From Aquibium oceanicum (GTDB taxonomy: Bacteria; Pseudomonadota; Alphaproteobacteria; Rhizobiales; Rhizobiaceae), in contig NZ_CP018171.1 in assembly GCF_001889605.1 (NCBI RefSeq), positions 4,300,501 to 4,364,500 on the forward strand: a stretch of 64,000 nt of DNA. Direction: 5' to 3'. The translations under genes were made by a program, and so were the position numbers. The notes beneath the pieces are model-generated. The model ran no database searches, was not told where the DNA came from, and worked only from the letters and a program-made list of their open reading frames with translations. Every line of letters begins with the position of its first letter. Position 1 is the stretch's first letter. Positions 48,730 to 57,315 of this stretch are shown here, in pieces.

Positions 48730-48754
48730 GCCGGCCCGGGCGAAGCGGGCCGGC
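48730..48754 (-). other. Strong intercistronic hairpin between sugar-binding protein and permease
   Basis: GCCGGCCCG and CGGGCCGGC form a perfect 9-bp stem with a 7-nt loop in the 84-bp gap. There is no T-run on the minus strand, so it does not look like a terminator. As with the hairpin at 14288-14313, the site is where binding-protein mRNA is often stabilised relative to downstream permease mRNA. Confidence 0.6.
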
Positions 48755-48778
48755 AGCCGTGACGGCCTTAGCGAACGG

Positions 48779-50014
48779 TCAGTCGGCGCTTTCGACGATG
48801 TCCGCGTAACGCTCCTGCGCCTGTTCCGGCGTGATGTCGGTATTGTTCATGAACTCGACCATCAGGTCGTTGAACTGCGTCTGCGTGTCGGCGGAGAACA
48901 CCTGGTCTCCGGACGGCAGGAGATTGCCTCCGGCCAGGATTTCCAGGCCCTTCTTCATGCAGTCGTTGGCGGCGGCGAGGTCGACGTCGCCGCGGATCGG
49001 CAGGGAGCCCTTCTTCAGGTTGAAGGCGACCTGGACGTCCTTGGACACCATGAGCGAGGCCAATTGCCTCTGCGCCTCCGTCACCTCCGGATCGTCGACC
49101 TTCGGGAAGTAGAACGCATCGCCACCGGTCGACAGGTATTCGTGAACGCCAAGGCCCGGCAGGCAGGTGTAGTCCTCGCCGGCCTTCTGCTCGGCGACCT
49201 GGAATTCGCCCTGAGCCCAGTCGCCCATGATCTGTCCGCCGGCCGTACCCTGGATGACCATGTTGGTCGCTTCGTTCCAGTCCTGACCGGTCGAGCCTTC
49301 CGCCATGCTGCGGGCATCGCCCATGGCCTGGAAGACCTTGGCCATCTGCTCGCCGCGCGCGGCCTCGACGTCCTTCTCGAGATTGACCTTCTTCCACAGA
49401 TCGATGCCGCCGACGCCGATCTGGACCGCGCCGAACAGGAGGTTCGACTGCCAGGGCTGCTGACCCAGCGCAAGCGGCAGGATGCCCGCCTCGCGCAGCT
49501 TCGGCGCAGCCGCCACGAACTCGTCCCAGTTCGTGGGAACGTCGAGCCCGACCTTCTCGTAGGCGGCATGCGACAGCCACAGCCACTGCGGCGAGTGGAT
49601 GTTGACCGGCACGCAATAGACGCGGCCGTCGACGGTGCAGCTTTCGAGCACGGAGGGCGGATTGATGATTTCGCTCCAGTTTTCCTTTTCCGCCAGTTCG
49701 GTCAGATCGACGAACAGGCCGGCTTCGATCAGTTCCTCGGTCTGGCGACCGTGATTGAACTGCGTCGCGCACATCGGATCGCCGCCGGTGATGCGGCTGA
49801 TCATGACCGGACGCGCGGTGCCGCCGCCACCTGCGATGGCGCCGTCCACCCACTTGTTCCCGGTGGCATCGAACGCCTTGGCGAATTCGGCGACCGCAGC
49901 GGCCTCGCCGCCCGAAGTCCACCAGTGCGTGACCTCGCATTCGGCGGCCATCGCGGCCCCGGAAAAGAGGGATACGGTTGCCGCAAGCGCAGCGGTCCTC
50001 AACCTGAATGTCAT
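48779..50014 (-). CDS. Sugar ABC importer substrate-binding protein (family 1)
   Basis: A 411-residue periplasmic binding protein. A signal peptide (FRLRTAALAATVSLFSGAAMAAEC) leads into EVTHWWTSGGEAAAVAEFAKAF, the characteristic opening of family-1 sugar-binding proteins of the CUT1 class. Ligand-contact segments include PVNIHSPQWLWLS and MGDWAQGEFQV. The ATG at 50014 has GGAGG 6 nt upstream. It begins the operon binding protein, permease, permease, ATPase, isomerase, dehydrogenase, whose promoter carries a repressor site. The sugar is not identified. Confidence 0.9.
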   Translation of the reverse strand: MTFRLRTAALAATVSLFSGAAMAAECEVTHWWTSGGEAAAVAEFAKAFDATGNKWVDGAIAGGGGTARPVMISRITGGDPMCATQFNHGRQTEELIEAGLFVDLTELAEKENWSEIINPPSVLESCTVDGRVYCVPVNIHSPQWLWLSHAAYEKVGLDVPTNWDEFVAAAPKLREAGILPLALGQQPWQSNLLFGAVQIGVGGIDLWKKVNLEKDVEAARGEQMAKVFQAMGDARSMAEGSTGQDWNEATNMVIQGTAGGQIMGDWAQGEFQVAEQKAGEDYTCLPGLGVHEYLSTGGDAFYFPKVDDPEVTEAQRQLASLMVSKDVQVAFNLKKGSLPIRGDVDLAAANDCMKKGLEILAGGNLLPSGDQVFSADTQTQFNDLMVEFMNNTDITPEQAQERYADIVESAD

Positions 50015-50031
50015 AGTTTCCTCCCTGAAAA

Positions 50032-50080
50032 CTGAAACGTTACAGGAAGGCAGTCTATGGGAAGGAATCCGCCACCGCAA
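50032..50080 (-). promoter_or_regulatory. Promoter of the sugar operon with proximal LacI-type operator
   Basis: On the minus strand TTGCGG (50080-50075) and TAGACT (50057-50052) are 17 bp apart. Seven nucleotides further lies CTGTAACGTTTCAG (50045-50032), a near-palindrome centred on CG as in LacI-family sites, which would cover the start point. It matches the second operator at 50329-50342 except for one base. The remaining gap (50081-50519) holds that second site and otherwise nothing recognisable. Confidence 0.65.
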
Positions 50081-50328
50081 CTGGCGCAAGCACGCTATGG
50101 CCAATTTTTTTCGCGACCCGAACTAAAGGCGCCGGATGCAGGCTGGAGGGCGCAAGTGCGAAAAATCCCTGTTGCGGCGCAACAAAATGGCGCTCTCGCC
50201 ATCACGCGTCCTCTGCAGCCGCATGGTTGCCGCCGCTGCACGTTCGAGGGTGAACAGCGTTTCGGGAGCCGTCCTTACCCCGAAAGCCGGTAAATCGAAT
50301 CCGCCCGAGGCTGCATTCATCAAAAAAA

Positions 50329-50342
50329 CTGTAACGTTACAG
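50329..50342. promoter_or_regulatory. Distal LacI-type operator (perfect palindrome)
   Basis: CTGTAACGTTACAG is a perfect 14-bp palindrome with central CG, the classic form of LacI/GalR operators. It lies 178 bp before the LacI gene and 297 bp (centre to centre) from the proximal site at 50032-50045, so one repressor tetramer or two dimers could bridge them. Binding by the adjacent regulator is inference. Confidence 0.65.
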
Positions 50343-50519
50343 GTATTGTTATCCTCGTAAGGCGGAGTCAAAACGGGTGCTGTGGTGTGTGGGGTTTTCG
50401 CGGTGGTCCAATCCGGCCCGCGGCGGTTCATGCTACCACGACATCGATGGAAGCGTGTGAATTCCGGGGACTGCCGGGGCACGCGATCGAAACAGGGGCA
50501 CGGAGCCGGCTAGCGGGCG

Positions 50520-51572
50520 ATGCAAAAGAGACTCGACCACGCCGAAACGATGCCATCCGGCGGGCGCCCGACGCTGAAGACCATCGCCTTCATGACGGGT
50601 CTCGGCGTCACCACTGTCTCGCGCGCCCTCAAGGACGCGCCAGAGATCGGCGAGGAGACGAAAAAGCGCGTCCGCCTGGTCGCCCGGCAGATCGGCTACC
50701 GCCCAAACCGTGCCGGGGTGCGCCTGCGCACGGGAAAGACCAACGTCATCAGCCTGGTACTCGATACCGAGGAGGACCTGACGGGTTTCGTCTCCGACAT
50801 GATCTACGGCATCTCGGAGACGGTGGCAGAGACGCCCTACCATCTGATCGTAACGCCCTATTCCCGGCGCAACGACCCGATGGACCCGGTCCGCTACCTC
50901 GTCGAGACCGGATCGGCCGACGGCATCATCCTGTCGCGTACCCTGCCCGACGATCCGCGCGTTCACTACATGCTGGAGCACCACTTTCCGTTCGCCACGC
51001 ATGGACGGACGAATGTCGGGGTCGAGCATGCCTGGCACGATTTCGACAACCGCGCCTTCGCACGCGAGGCGGCGCTGAAACTGGTCGAACTCGGCAGGAG
51101 CCGGCTGGCACTGCTGCCGCCGCCCGTCGGCCTGACCTACCATACCCATACGCGCGAAGGCTTTTCGGAAGGCGTGCTGGAGGCCGGCGCGACCGAAGTG
51201 GCCTGGAGCGGCGTCTCCATCGACGACCTGATCGACGACATCCGCACCAGGACCGTGCGCCTCATGCGGCGCAAGGACCGGCCCGACGGCCTGGTGGTCG
51301 CGAGCGGGGGGGCGACCTTCGCGCTCGTGGCAGGCATCGAGGAGGCAGGCCTGAAGCTCGGACGGGACGTCGACGTGATCTCCAAGCAATCCTCGAAGCT
51401 GCTGCGGCTCTTCCGGCCGGAGCTCTATGTCTGCCAGGAGGACTTTCGCCTCGCCGGTCGAGAGGTCGCCAAGGCTGTGCTGGGGCAGATCGCGGGGAAA
51501 AGCGTGGATAAGCTGCAGAGCCTCGCGGCCCCTCCGCCGATCGTTTCCTGCCGCAATCCTGCGGTCCCCTGA
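50520..51572 (+). CDS. LacI family transcriptional repressor
   Basis: A 350-residue regulator. The helix-turn-helix lies near residues 17-42 (TLKTIAFMTGLGVTTVSRALK), followed by the hinge-helix region and NRAGVRLRTGKTNVISLV. A periplasmic-binding-protein-like effector domain follows, with DGIILSRTLPDDPRV, HYMLEHHFPFATHGR and a dimer region near residue 250. It faces the sugar importer operon, and two matching operators lie between them, so it almost certainly represses that operon until its sugar arrives. The ATG at 50520 is used; ATG 50550 is an alternative with no ribosome-binding site. Confidence 0.9.
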   Translation: MQKRLDHAETMPSGGRPTLKTIAFMTGLGVTTVSRALKDAPEIGEETKKRVRLVARQIGYRPNRAGVRLRTGKTNVISLVLDTEEDLTGFVSDMIYGISETVAETPYHLIVTPYSRRNDPMDPVRYLVETGSADGIILSRTLPDDPRVHYMLEHHFPFATHGRTNVGVEHAWHDFDNRAFAREAALKLVELGRSRLALLPPPVGLTYHTHTREGFSEGVLEAGATEVAWSGVSIDDLIDDIRTRTVRLMRRKDRPDGLVVASGGATFALVAGIEEAGLKLGRDVDVISKQSSKLLRLFRPELYVCQEDFRLAGREVAKAVLGQIAGKSVDKLQSLAAPPPIVSCRNPAVP

Positions 51573-51592
51573 GGCCGCCCACTCGCACACGC

Positions 51593-51650
51593 GGACTCCG
51601 GCTTGCAGCGCGTGATTCGCGCGGGCGCAGCAATGCCTTGACCGGAGTCC
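51593..51650. repeat. Inverted repeat downstream of the LacI gene
   Basis: GGACTCCGG (51593-51601) is perfectly complementary to CCGGAGTCC (51642-51650), with a nested 5-bp stem GCGCG/CGCGC (51608-51622) between them. It follows the LacI stop by 20 bp and precedes visN by 130 bp. It may end LacI transcription, but no T-run follows. Confidence 0.45.
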
Positions 51651-51779
51651 TCCATCATGAAAATCCTTGGGCATGTTCACTGATTCGTGTCGGATCACGG
51701 GCGCGTCGAGGAGGCGCGCCGCCGCGGGAGGATTCCGCCTGTACCCTCCCCCGAGGCATAAGAGAGGGTTGAAGCGGCA

Positions 51780-52496
51780 ATGACCGTTGCGCGGCCGACG
51801 CTTTCCCGGCAAACGCTCGCCGCGATAGCGAAGGTGGAGAGCCGCGAGCAGCTTTCCCTGTGCCTGGCGGGCATCGCCGCCGAAACCGGCGCCTCCCATT
51901 ACCTCCTGCTCGCCGAACGGCATCAGCATGGCGGCAGCCAGCCCTGGGTGGTGGCGAGCAACTGGATCTACGACACCGTTCATCTCGTCGGCGAGACTGC
52001 GCTGGCGCGGCTGGCGGACCTCGAAAGCGCGGCCCTCGACTCACGTTCACCCGCGCCGGCCCGGAAGGACCTCCGCGACAACGGACACCGGGTGGACCCG
52101 CGCCAGGTGCGGGCGCTGGTGAAACGCCACGGCCATGCCGAACTCTATGCGCTGGCATTGCATGGCGGAACGCGGCGCTGGCACGTGCTGCTCTCATCCG
52201 CCGAGGCCGGGGCGATCCGGATCGGAATGCTTCCGGCCGCCCGCCTCGCCTGCTGCTATCTCGTGGGACGGCTTCCGGCCGAACTGCTCGGCGAAGCCGC
52301 CGCCGACGCGCTTTCCGAGCGGGAGCGCGAATGCCTCTTCTGGGTTTCCGAAGGCAAGACGACGGGCGAGGTCGCGGTCATCCTCGGCGTCACGTCGAAC
52401 ACCGTGAACAGCTATCTCGCGAACGCCATCCAGAAATTCGGAGCAAGCAATCGCGCCATGGCGATCGCCACGGCGATCCGGACCGGAGCCATCTGA
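51780..52496 (+). CDS. visN: LuxR-type motility master regulator VisN
   Basis: A 238-residue regulator. The N-terminal ligand-binding-like domain (about 20-150) precedes a LuxR helix-turn-helix near residues 178-232 (ALSERERECLFWVSEGKTTG and ASNRAMAIATAIR). In rhizobia VisN acts with VisR as a heterodimer at the top of the flagellar cascade, switching on rem. Identification rests on the tandem LuxR pair directly next to flagellar genes and on the 238/251 lengths. It precedes visR by 5 bp. The usual upstream fliF is not adjacent. Confidence 0.85.
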   Translation: MTVARPTLSRQTLAAIAKVESREQLSLCLAGIAAETGASHYLLLAERHQHGGSQPWVVASNWIYDTVHLVGETALARLADLESAALDSRSPAPARKDLRDNGHRVDPRQVRALVKRHGHAELYALALHGGTRRWHVLLSSAEAGAIRIGMLPAARLACCYLVGRLPAELLGEAAADALSERERECLFWVSEGKTTGEVAVILGVTSNTVNSYLANAIQKFGASNRAMAIATAIRTGAI

Positions 52497-52501
52497 CGAT
52501 C

Positions 52502-53257
52502 ATGCCAGCCGCTCCCGACAGACAGACGATCGCGGACTGGTCCCAAATCGCGGCCAGGGGCCTCGACGCGACCAACGAGAACGTCGGTTTCCTGCTCGAC
52601 TCGGTGCGCCAGGTGCGCCGCATGGCGGCCGACGCGGGCGCATCCTACTACGCGGTCTTCCTGCTTTCGCGCACCACGGCCCGGCCGGGCATGGCACTCT
52701 GCTTCGACCGCAAGTTCCCGCGTTCCTCCGACCTGTCGCAGTTGATCTGCGGTGAAGTGGGCGCGAAATGGCTAAGCGGCGCCGGCCGGTCCATGACGCC
52801 GTTCTGGTGGGGATGCGAGACCGCGACCGGGCGCTGCCCGGCCTTTCCGCTGCTGGCGATCGGCAGCGAGACGCAGCCGCTCACGCCCGGCCTGCCGGGG
52901 CTCGCGCTGCCGGTCTTCGCGGACGGCGGATCGCAAGGGTTCGTGGTGCTTGCCGGTGCCGAGATCGCGGTGGACGACGCCATGCTGTGCGATCTGCACA
53001 TCCGGGCGCTGACCCTGTTCGGCACGGTTGCGCGCATGCTGCTCGTGCAGACGGGCGAGGTGCCGGCCATGTCGGCGCGCGAGATCCAGTGCCTCCGGTT
53101 GACCGCCGAGGGCAAGACCAGCGAGGAGATCGCGCGGCGGCTGGGACTTTCGGTGCACACCGCCAACCAGTATCTCTCCGCTACCTCGCAGAAGCTCAAC
53201 GCGGTCAACCGCATGCATGCAGTGGCGAAGGCGCTGCGGCTCGGCCTGATCGATTGA
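52502..53257 (+). CDS. visR: LuxR-type motility master regulator VisR
   Basis: A 251-residue partner of VisN. An N-terminal sensor domain (about 1-170) is followed by a LuxR DNA-binding domain near 186-245 (MSAREIQCLRLTAEGKTSEE and VNRMHAVAKALRLGLID). The ATG at 52502 follows the visN stop by 5 bp. It is convergent with the flhB transcription unit. In characterised rhizobia both regulators are needed for flagellin and chemotaxis expression. Confidence 0.85.
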   Translation: MPAAPDRQTIADWSQIAARGLDATNENVGFLLDSVRQVRRMAADAGASYYAVFLLSRTTARPGMALCFDRKFPRSSDLSQLICGEVGAKWLSGAGRSMTPFWWGCETATGRCPAFPLLAIGSETQPLTPGLPGLALPVFADGGSQGFVVLAGAEIAVDDAMLCDLHIRALTLFGTVARMLLVQTGEVPAMSAREIQCLRLTAEGKTSEEIARRLGLSVHTANQYLSATSQKLNAVNRMHAVAKALRLGLID

Positions 53258-53289
53258 GCCTTTCCGGCCGGGTGCCGAAAATCTCCGGG

Positions 53290-53724
53290 TCAGAGTCCCA
53301 GCGGCTCGGTCTTGCGGATGCGGGAACTTTCGAGCGACGTCGCCAGGAAGCGCGTGTTCACCGCGGGGTCCGGCGAGGGATCGTCGAAGGACACGTAGCT
53401 CACCTCGACGCTCGCCTTGAGCGCGCTGAGACGCAGCGCGAAGTAGACGGTCGCCCCGATCGGCTTCAGCTGGAGGTCCAGCGTGATCACCGGCTCGCCG
53501 CTCCAGCCGAGATTGACCTCGCCCCCATTGCCGAACAGCACGGTGCCCGGCATGAAGTAGAGTTCTGAGGCCGTCTCGACGATGTCGGCCAGGTTGGCGT
53601 GATGCTCCAGCCGGATGAACGCGACATAGTCGGCCACGTCGATCATGCGCAGTTCCGAAACGACCTCCTGGATCGCCTTGGCGACGATGATCTCCCGTGC
53701 GGAGGAATGCGGCTGGCGATTCAT
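53290..53724 (-). CDS. Conserved hypothetical protein at the end of the flagellar motor operon
   Basis: A 144-residue protein with no signal peptide and no recognised family. Mixed alpha/beta character is suggested by the initial helix (REIIVAKAIQEVVSELRMI) and later strand-like stretches (VITLDLQLKPIGATVYFALRL). Its start overlaps the flhB stop by 4 nt, so the two are translationally coupled. A protein at this place is, from memory, a regular companion of flhB in rhizobial flagellar clusters. Function is unknown; a role in export-gate or C-ring assembly is guesswork. Confidence 0.7.
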   Translation of the reverse strand: MNRQPHSSAREIIVAKAIQEVVSELRMIDVADYVAFIRLEHHANLADIVETASELYFMPGTVLFGNGGEVNLGWSGEPVITLDLQLKPIGATVYFALRLSALKASVEVSYVSFDDPSPDPAVNTRFLATSLESSRIRKTEPLGL

Positions 53725-54812
53725 GAGCTCAAATTGCCTGGTTTCGGGCCTTTGGGGCCGTTCTGGATGATCCGGATGAGTTCCGCGACCGCGTGGTAGA
53801 ACTGCGGTGGGATCATGTTATCGACCGAAACTTGTTTGAACATGGAGCGGGCGAGCGTGACGTCCTCGAAAATCGGGATGTTGTTCTCTTCCGCGATCTC
53901 GCGGATCTTGAGCGCGATGAGGTCCTGGCCCTTGGCGACCACGATCGGGGCCGCGGTCTCGTCGCGGACGTAGCGCAGCGCGATCGAGTAGTGGGTCGGA
54001 TTGGCGATGATGAGCGTCGCGCGCGGCACGGCCGACATCATGCGCTGACGCGCCCGGTCGCGCGCCAGCGAGCGCATCCGCGACTTGAGGATCGGATCGC
54101 CTTCGGCCTGCTTCAGCTCGTCCTTGACCTCCTGCTTGGTCATCCGCAGTTCCTGCAGCCAGTGGAAGCGGCTCCACAAAAGGTCGGCGCCGGCGATCAG
54201 CGCCATGGCCAGGGCGACGGTGGTGATCAGTTCCACCGCGATGTCGCGGATCACCAGACCGAAGCTGACGGGATTGGTGACCATGCCCGCGAGCAGGCGC
54301 GCATGCACGTCGCTCATGACGAAGACCAGGAAAACGGTGGCGAAGAGCACCTTGCCGAGCGACTTGGCGAACTCCACGAAGCCCTTCACGCCGAAGATCC
54401 GTTTCCACCCTTCGAGCGGCGAAATTCGCGACAGTTTCGGCATGATGCGGTCGCCGACGAAACGCGGGATGTTCTGGAAGACGGACGCGGCGATGGCGGC
54501 GGCGACGAGCAGGAACATCACGATGAGGATCGCCCGCGCGATCTCGAAGAAGACGACCTGGTAGAGAGAGATCGCGTCGAGTTCGGTCTCGAGCCGCCAC
54601 TCGTTGGGGCGCTCGAGGAACGTCGCCAGGAACGACGCCAGATGCAGGATCGTATCGTAGGCGAAGAACAGCGCGAAGGTCACGAAGGCGAGGAAGGATG
54701 CGAAGATCGGCGCTTCCCGCGAGAACGGCAGGTTGCCCTTCTCCATGGCGTCGCGGATCTTCTTTTCCGTCGCCTCTTCTGTCTTGCTGTCCTTGTCGGT
54801 GTCTTCGGCCAT
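53721..54812 (-). CDS. flhB: Flagellar export apparatus protein FlhB
   Basis: A 363-residue inner-membrane component of the flagellar type III export apparatus. The cytoplasmic autocleavage site N271-P272-T273-H274 is intact, which permits the switch from rod/hook to filament export. Four helices are visible (about 33-55, 85-110, 150-170 and 185-210). The acidic N terminus (MAEDTDKDSKTEEATEKK) is typical. It follows fliG by 52 bp in the minus-strand operon. Confidence 0.95.
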   Translation of the reverse strand: MAEDTDKDSKTEEATEKKIRDAMEKGNLPFSREAPIFASFLAFVTFALFFAYDTILHLASFLATFLERPNEWRLETELDAISLYQVVFFEIARAILIVMFLLVAAAIAASVFQNIPRFVGDRIMPKLSRISPLEGWKRIFGVKGFVEFAKSLGKVLFATVFLVFVMSDVHARLLAGMVTNPVSFGLVIRDIAVELITTVALAMALIAGADLLWSRFHWLQELRMTKQEVKDELKQAEGDPILKSRMRSLARDRARQRMMSAVPRATLIIANPTHYSIALRYVRDETAAPIVVAKGQDLIALKIREIAEENNIPIFEDVTLARSMFKQVSVDNMIPPQFYHAVAELIRIIQNGPKGPKPGNLSS

Positions 54813-54864
54813 CGCCGCTTCTCAGCCCGGATTGCGAGGATCGGCGCGTGCAGGGCGCCTGGGA

Positions 54865-55911
54865 TCAGGCGGCCTGCTGCGCGGACGGAAGCTGGATGCG
54901 GCCTTCCTTGCCGAGCCTGATGGCGGCCGACGCGATTTCGCGGCGTGCCCTTGTGATCGCCACCGGCTGGAGATTGCCGGGGTCGGCGGCCAGTTCGGCT
55001 TCGATCATGCGCCGCGAACGCGCACCGAGCGCGGACAGGACCGCCTCGCGGAGCGTGGCGTCCGAATTCCTCAGGGCAAGCGTCACGAGTTCCGTCGACA
55101 TTCCGTCGAACAGGACGAGCCGCGCCTTCTGCTCCAGAAGCGGCAGGTCCTCGAAGGAGAAGAGCTGCGCCTTGATCGCCTTCACGTCCGAGAAGCCGGC
55201 GCTCTCCATGTCGGAGAGGATCTCGTCGAGCTGGGTCTTGTCCATTTCGTTGAGCACGGTGGCGACGCGCGCATGGCCGGCGGCCGGCGACTTGGCGGAG
55301 TTCTCTCCCAACAGCCGCGCCCGGAGCTGGTTCTCGACGATCCTGAGGGCCGCGGGCTTGACCGTGCCGATCGTCACCATGCGCTTGGCGACCTCGCCGC
55401 GCAGGTTCTTCGGCATCGTCAGGAGGATGTTGGCGGCCGCTGTCGGCGAGAGGTTCGTCAGGACGAGGGCCGCTGTCTGCGGGTGCTCGGCGCCGAGAAA
55501 GCCCCCAACTCTTTCCGCTTCCAGTTGCTCGATTGCCGGCCAGATCGGAGGCGGCTGGTCGGGACTGTCGCCGGCGCCGTCGTTCATGATTGCGCTGACT
55601 TCCTCCGGCGTGAGGGATTCGCTGAGGATGGTGTCCATCGTGTCGGCCGAATCCATCAGCCCGGCACCTTCCGCGAACTCGTCCTCGAACTCCGCGATGA
55701 TCTTCTCCAACTCGGTCTGCGGGATGGTCTTGAGCTTGCGGGCGCCCTCGATCAGCGCCCTCAGTTCATCCTGCTTGAAGAACTTGAGCAGCCGCCCGGC
55801 GGCCGGTTTTCCCATCGCCACCAGGATCGCGGCGGCCTTCTGCGCCTTCGTCAGGTTGGCGGAGGCCGATCCGCGCGGTTCCAGGTCCGGAGATGAGAAT
55901 TCGAAATCCAT
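54865..55911 (-). CDS. fliG: Flagellar motor switch protein FliG
   Basis: A 348-residue C-ring protein. The N-terminal domain begins LTKAQKAAAILVAMGKPAAGRLL, contacting the FliF ring. The middle domain contains the EHPQTAALVL motif, and the C-terminal domain with DEILSDMESAG and LPLLEQKARLVLFDGMSTE provides the charged helix facing MotA. It is seven bases away from fliN, in the same operon. It is needed for torque generation and rotation control. Confidence 0.95.
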   Translation of the reverse strand: MDFEFSSPDLEPRGSASANLTKAQKAAAILVAMGKPAAGRLLKFFKQDELRALIEGARKLKTIPQTELEKIIAEFEDEFAEGAGLMDSADTMDTILSESLTPEEVSAIMNDGAGDSPDQPPPIWPAIEQLEAERVGGFLGAEHPQTAALVLTNLSPTAAANILLTMPKNLRGEVAKRMVTIGTVKPAALRIVENQLRARLLGENSAKSPAAGHARVATVLNEMDKTQLDEILSDMESAGFSDVKAIKAQLFSFEDLPLLEQKARLVLFDGMSTELVTLALRNSDATLREAVLSALGARSRRMIEAELAADPGNLQPVAITRARREIASAAIRLGKEGRIQLPSAQQAA

Positions 55912-55918
55912 CGCGCGA

Positions 55919-56332
55919 TCAGGACTTCTTGGCCGAGGTGACGATCTCGGTGAGCTTGATGCCGAACCGGGACGGATCGCTCTCCAGGACCGTGATTTCG
56001 CCGCGCGCGATCTTGCGCCCGTTCACGACCACGTCCACCGGCTCGCCGATACGCCGGTCGAGCGCGACGGTCGCGCCCTTTCTCAAGGCCATCAGGTCGG
56101 CCACCTGCATCTCGGTGCTTCCGAGCACGATCTGCACGTCGACCGGAATGTTCATGATGATCCCGGAGGCCGAGTCGCCGGTATCGGCGTCCTCGTCCCC
56201 GGACATGGCGAAGCCCGCCCCGCCGACAGGCGTCGCATCTTCCCGGAGGACGCCGCGCAACTCGTCGATCGCGCGGTCGAGTTCCTCCTCGTCGCCTTCG
56301 GCCAATTCCGCCTGGGCGTTGCCCTGGTTCAT
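55919..56332 (-). CDS. fliN: Flagellar motor switch protein FliN
   Basis: A 137-residue C-ring subunit. The C-terminal SpoA-like domain begins [21 protein letters not shown] and contains [18 protein letters not shown] and [10 protein letters not shown], the usual FliN core. The N-terminal 55 residues are acidic. It lies between fliM and fliG and forms with them the switch complex that binds CheY. Confidence 0.94.
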   Translation of the reverse strand: MNQGNAQAELAEGDEEELDRAIDELRGVLREDATPVGGAGFAMSGDEDADTGDSASGIIMNIPVDVQIVLGSTEMQVADLMALRKGATVALDRRIGEPVDVVVNGRKIARGEITVLESDPSRFGIKLTEIVTSAKKS

Positions 56333-56369
56333 CGCAAATGCTCCATGCGGCGCGTCTCTGCCTCAGTCG

Positions 56370-57314
56370 TCATGGCAAGGGGAGTCCGCCGCCAGCGTCG
56401 TTTTCCGAATCGACAGGACCCTTGATTCGGACTGTGTAGTTTTGTTCAAGCCGGCCGAACTCGCAAACGAAGAGAAGCTTGTTCTTCGCCGAAAGCAGCG
56501 TTTCGGTCGGAGCGGTGCGGGAAAGTTCGATCACCTGGCCCGTGCGCAGAGCCGAAATGGCGCCGAGGCTCATCTTGCCGACCGGCATAGTCGCCTCCAG
56601 CTTCACCCTGGCGCGCATGACCTCGTCGTTGAAGCGGGCCTTCCATTCCGACGACTGCGCGTCGGTAGCCATGGGATCCGCCGCCTCGTCCTTGCCGCGC
56701 CGCAGGATGACGCGCTGCGGCAGGTAGAGCGAGATGCGGCCCGTCTCGGGCTCCGCGCCGACCGTGTAGTCGATCCGCACGGCCGGGCCGTCGCGCAGCG
56801 CGGTCGAACGCAGCACGTCTCCCGAGATGACCGGCGGCAGCGGCAGCTTCAACTGCTGCGCAGGCGGGCTGACCGCGTTGAACGAGGCCGCGAGAAGGCG
56901 GCACACGAGATTGGCCACCTCGACCTCGACCGGCGACAGGTCGCGCCCGAGCCGCCCGGCTCCGGTTTCGGGTTCCGCGCCGAACAGCACGTTGACGATG
57001 ATGGCGACCGCCTGCTCCTCGATGCGGATCAACAGGGCGTCGGGCGACACCCCGGAGGCCGCCAGCGTCACCGCGTCGTGCGGTCCGGACGCCGCGACGA
57101 TCTCCGAAATGCGATCGACCTCGACCTTCTCGAGTTCGAACGGCACGGCCTCGTTGGCAGCATCCTCCAGGCCGGCGCGCATCGGCTTCAGGAGCTGGTC
57201 GCCAAGGATCTGGCCGGATTTCGTGACCTTCTCCGGTTCTCCGGTCGCGCCTACCAGCCGCTCCATGATCGACAGGGAGGTACTTCCTTCGGCAGGGGCG
57301 GCACTGCCATGCAT
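56370..57314 (-). CDS. fliM: Flagellar motor switch protein FliM
   Basis: A 314-residue C-ring subunit, in the divergent form typical of Rhizobiales. The C-terminal SpoA domain is marked by ARVKLEATMPVGKMSLGAIS and QVIELSRTAPTETLL. The CheC-like middle domain is less conserved. The ATG at 57314 is 2 nt after the motA stop, giving a family-sized protein; earlier in-frame codons overlap motA. The canonical N-terminal CheY-binding LSQxEIDALL sequence is not evident, which is common in this order. Confidence 0.88.
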   Translation of the reverse strand: MHGSAAPAEGSTSLSIMERLVGATGEPEKVTKSGQILGDQLLKPMRAGLEDAANEAVPFELEKVEVDRISEIVAASGPHDAVTLAASGVSPDALLIRIEEQAVAIIVNVLFGAEPETGAGRLGRDLSPVEVEVANLVCRLLAASFNAVSPPAQQLKLPLPPVISGDVLRSTALRDGPAVRIDYTVGAEPETGRISLYLPQRVILRRGKDEAADPMATDAQSSEWKARFNDEVMRARVKLEATMPVGKMSLGAISALRTGQVIELSRTAPTETLLSAKNKLLFVCEFGRLEQNYTVRIKGPVDSENDAGGGLPLP

Positions 57315-57315
57315 C

